DNA of 7,034 bases from an uncultured Alphaproteobacteria bacterium (GTDB lineage Bacteria; Pseudomonadota; Alphaproteobacteria; Micropepsales; Micropepsaceae): assembly GCA_937942205.1 (NCBI GenBank), contig CALDFO010000353.1, positions 1-7,034 of the forward strand. Reading direction: 5' to 3'. Under the pieces are notes generated by a model. It was not told the origin of the DNA. It worked only from the letters and a program-made list of their open reading frames with translations, and did no database searches. How positions within the stretch are numbered: position 1 is the stretch's first letter; each line of letters starts with the position of its first letter. The translations under genes and the position numbers were made by a program. This document shows positions 5,450 through 7,034 of the stretch, one piece after another.

Positions 5450-7034
5450 TTAATGCCGGAAGTGCCGCATCCCGGTGAACACCATCGCCAGTCCCGCTTC
5501 GTCGGCCGCCGCGATGACCTCGGCATCCTTGACCGAGCCGCCGGGCTGGATCACCGCCGTGGCGCCCGCTTCGGCCACCACCAGCAGGCCGTCGGGGAAG
5601 GGGAAGAAGGCTTCCGAGGCCGCCGCCGAACCCACCGTGCGCGGCTGGTCCCAGCCGGCGATCCGGGCCGCGTCCTGCGCCTTGAGGGCGGCGATGCGGG
5701 CCGAATCCACCCGGCTCATCTGGCCCGCGCCGATTCCGGCGGTGGAACCGTCCTTCACATAGATGATGGCGTTGGACTTCACATGCTTGCCGATGGTGAA
5801 GGCCAGCAGCATGTCCCGGATTTCCTGCTCCGTCGGCTGGCGTTTCGTCACCACCTTGAGTTCGGCGCGGGCAACGCGGCCATTGTCGCGGGTCTGCACC
5901 AGGAAGCCGCCCGCCACCGAGCGATAGGTCAGGGTGGGGGCCAGCGGATCGGGCAGGCCGCCCGCCGTCAGCAGGCGCAGGTTCTTCTTGGCCGACAGGA
6001 TTTTGCGGGCGTCGGCGTCGGCGTCCGGGGCGATGATCACCTCGGTGAAGATCTTGCTGATCTCTTCCGCCGTGGCGCCGTCCAGGGTCTGGTTGAAGGC
6101 CAGCACGCCGCCAAAGGCCGAGGTGCTGTCGCAGGCCAGCGCCGCCAGATAGGCGTCTTTCAGCGTCTTGCCCAGCGCCACGCCGCAGGGATTGGCGTGC
6201 TTGATGATGGCGCAGGCCGCACCATCCTTGGGATCGAATTCCGCCACCAGCTCATAGGCGGCGTCGGTGTCGTTGATGTTGTTGAAGCTCAGTTCCTTGC
6301 CCTGAAGCTGCGCCGCGCTGGCGACGCCGGGGCGGCTGGAGCCGTCCACATAAAAGGCCGCCTGCTGGTGCGGGTTTTCGCCATAGCGCAGACTCTGGCG
6401 CAGCTGGCCGCCAAAGGCGCGGCGGCGGGGCGGGGCGGTTTCGCCGTCCTGCTCCAACTGGCCCGCGAACCAGTTGGACACGGCGGCGTCATAGGCGGCG
6501 GTGCGGGCGAAGGCGCGCTGGGCCAGGGTGCGGCGCAGACCCAGAGTGGTGCCGCCCTGGTTGGCCGCCATCTCGTCCAGCACGGCCTGATAGTCTTCCA
6601 CATCCACCACCACGGTCACGAAGGGATGGTTCTTGGCGGCGCTGCGGGTCATGGCCGGGCCGCCGATGTCGATATTCTCGATGGTGGTGTCGAAATCGGC
6701 GCCGCGCGCCACCGTGGCCTCGAAGGGATAGAGATTGCACACCAGCAGGTCGATGCCGGCGATGCCGTGTTCGGTCATGCTGGCGGCATGATCGGGCTTG
6801 TCGCGCAGGGCCAACAGGCCGCCATGCACATTGGGATGCAGGGTCTTGACCCGGCCGTCCATCATCTCCGGGAAGTTGGTGATCTCCGACACATCGGCCA
6901 CCGCCAGTCCGGCCTCGCGCAGCGCCTTGGCGGTGCCGCCGGTGGAAATCAGCATCACGCCGTGCGCGGCTAGGCCCTTGGCGAAATCCAGCAGGCCGGT
7001 CTTGTCGGAGACGGAGAGAAGGGCGCGGGCGATC
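5450..7034 (-). CDS. purH: Bifunctional AICAR formyltransferase / IMP cyclohydrolase (first codons off the right edge)
   Basis: Catalyses the last two steps of de novo purine synthesis: formyl transfer from 10-formyl-tetrahydrofolate to AICAR, then ring closure of FAICAR to IMP, in the cytoplasm. The visible 527 residues begin [20 protein letters not shown], the start of the family's N-terminal domain, so only a handful of residues are missing. This cyclohydrolase domain (about the first 200 residues) shows [23 protein letters not shown] and CNLYPFE. The transferase domain shows the catalytic Lys-His pair in IIKHANPCG (codons 6202-6197), [30 protein letters not shown] and the conserved end FTGMRHFRH. 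Total length fits the usual 525-535 or so residues. An internal GTG at 6958 could be mistaken for the start, but coding similarity continues to the edge. No truncation or frameshift is seen in the visible part. Promoter and upstream partners lie outside the window. Confidence 0.97.
   Translation of the reverse strand, partial: IARALLSVSDKTGLLDFAKGLAAHGVMLISTGGTAKALREAGLAVADVSEITNFPEMMDGRVKTLHPNVHGGLLALRDKPDHAASMTEHGIAGIDLLVCNLYPFEATVARGADFDTTIENIDIGGPAMTRSAAKNHPFVTVVVDVEDYQAVLDEMAANQGGTTLGLRRTLAQRAFARTAAYDAAVSNWFAGQLEQDGETAPPRRRAFGGQLRQSLRYGENPHQQAAFYVDGSSRPGVASAAQLQGKELSFNNINDTDAAYELVAEFDPKDGAACAIIKHANPCGVALGKTLKDAYLAALACDSTSAFGGVLAFNQTLDGATAEEISKIFTEVIIAPDADADARKILSAKKNLRLLTAGGLPDPLAPTLTYRSVAGGFLVQTRDNGRVARAELKVVTKRQPTEQEIRDMLLAFTIGKHVKSNAIIYVKDGSTAGIGAGQMSRVDSARIAALKAQDAARIAGWDQPRTVGSAAASEAFFPFPDGLLVVAEAGATAVIQPGGSVKDAEVIAAADEAGLAMVFTGMRHFRH

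Noticed and set aside
5442..5459. Short direct repeat AATGCCG at the end of purH
   Set aside because: It is seven bases long and partly coding (the His-Arg-His end of PurH); chance is the simplest explanation.
5453..6973. A 506-codon open frame on the plus strand opposite purH
   Set aside because: It exactly shadows purH in a GC-rich third-position context and its protein is low-complexity Gly/His/Arg-rich with no motifs.

Overview
The window is GC-rich bacterial chromosome, most likely from an alphaproteobacterium. That call rests on gene families and codon style, not on a marker gene: a hybrid kinase of the alphaproteobacterial '[11 protein letters not shown]' type, an SH3_4-type secreted protein, a TorF-like porin and a high-GC third codon position throughout. 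The first 49 bases are not genomic. They are an Illumina P7/TruSeq indexed adapter, so the left edge is a contig end and the first gene is cut by the assembly, not by biology.

Layout, left to right. (1) 51-1868, + strand: 3' part of a hybrid sensor histidine kinase (PAS remnant, HisKA, HATPase, two receiver domains). (2) 1876-2205, - strand: an EmrE-type small multidrug resistance exporter, convergent with the kinase with only 7 bases between the stop codons. (3) 2237-2266: a strong bidirectional-looking hairpin that ends the next gene. (4) 2294-3070, - strand: a TorF-family putative outer-membrane porin with a clear signal peptide. (5) 3071-3310: divergent intergenic region with a near-identical 12/13-base motif present twice. 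(6) 3311-3958 and 3955-4689, + strand: a histidine-phosphatase-superfamily protein and a dienelactone-hydrolase-family protein, joined by a 4-base ATGA overlap and so very likely one operon. (7) 4689-4791: a 103-base interrupted inverted repeat with two equal 49-base arms, starting at the hydrolase stop codon. (8) 4896-5420, + strand: a small exported protein with two SH3-like domains. (9) 5450-7034, - strand: purH, complete at its C-terminus and missing only its first few codons off the right edge.

The genes do not form one pathway. purH is core purine biosynthesis. The porin, the SH3 protein and the SMR exporter belong to the cell envelope. The kinase is signalling, and the phosphatase/hydrolase pair is an uncharacterised two-gene unit. 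I see no phage, transposase, CRISPR, toxin-antitoxin or defence system. The parts that coding annotation does not explain are the adapter, the 103-base inverted repeat and the duplicated motif in the divergent promoter region.
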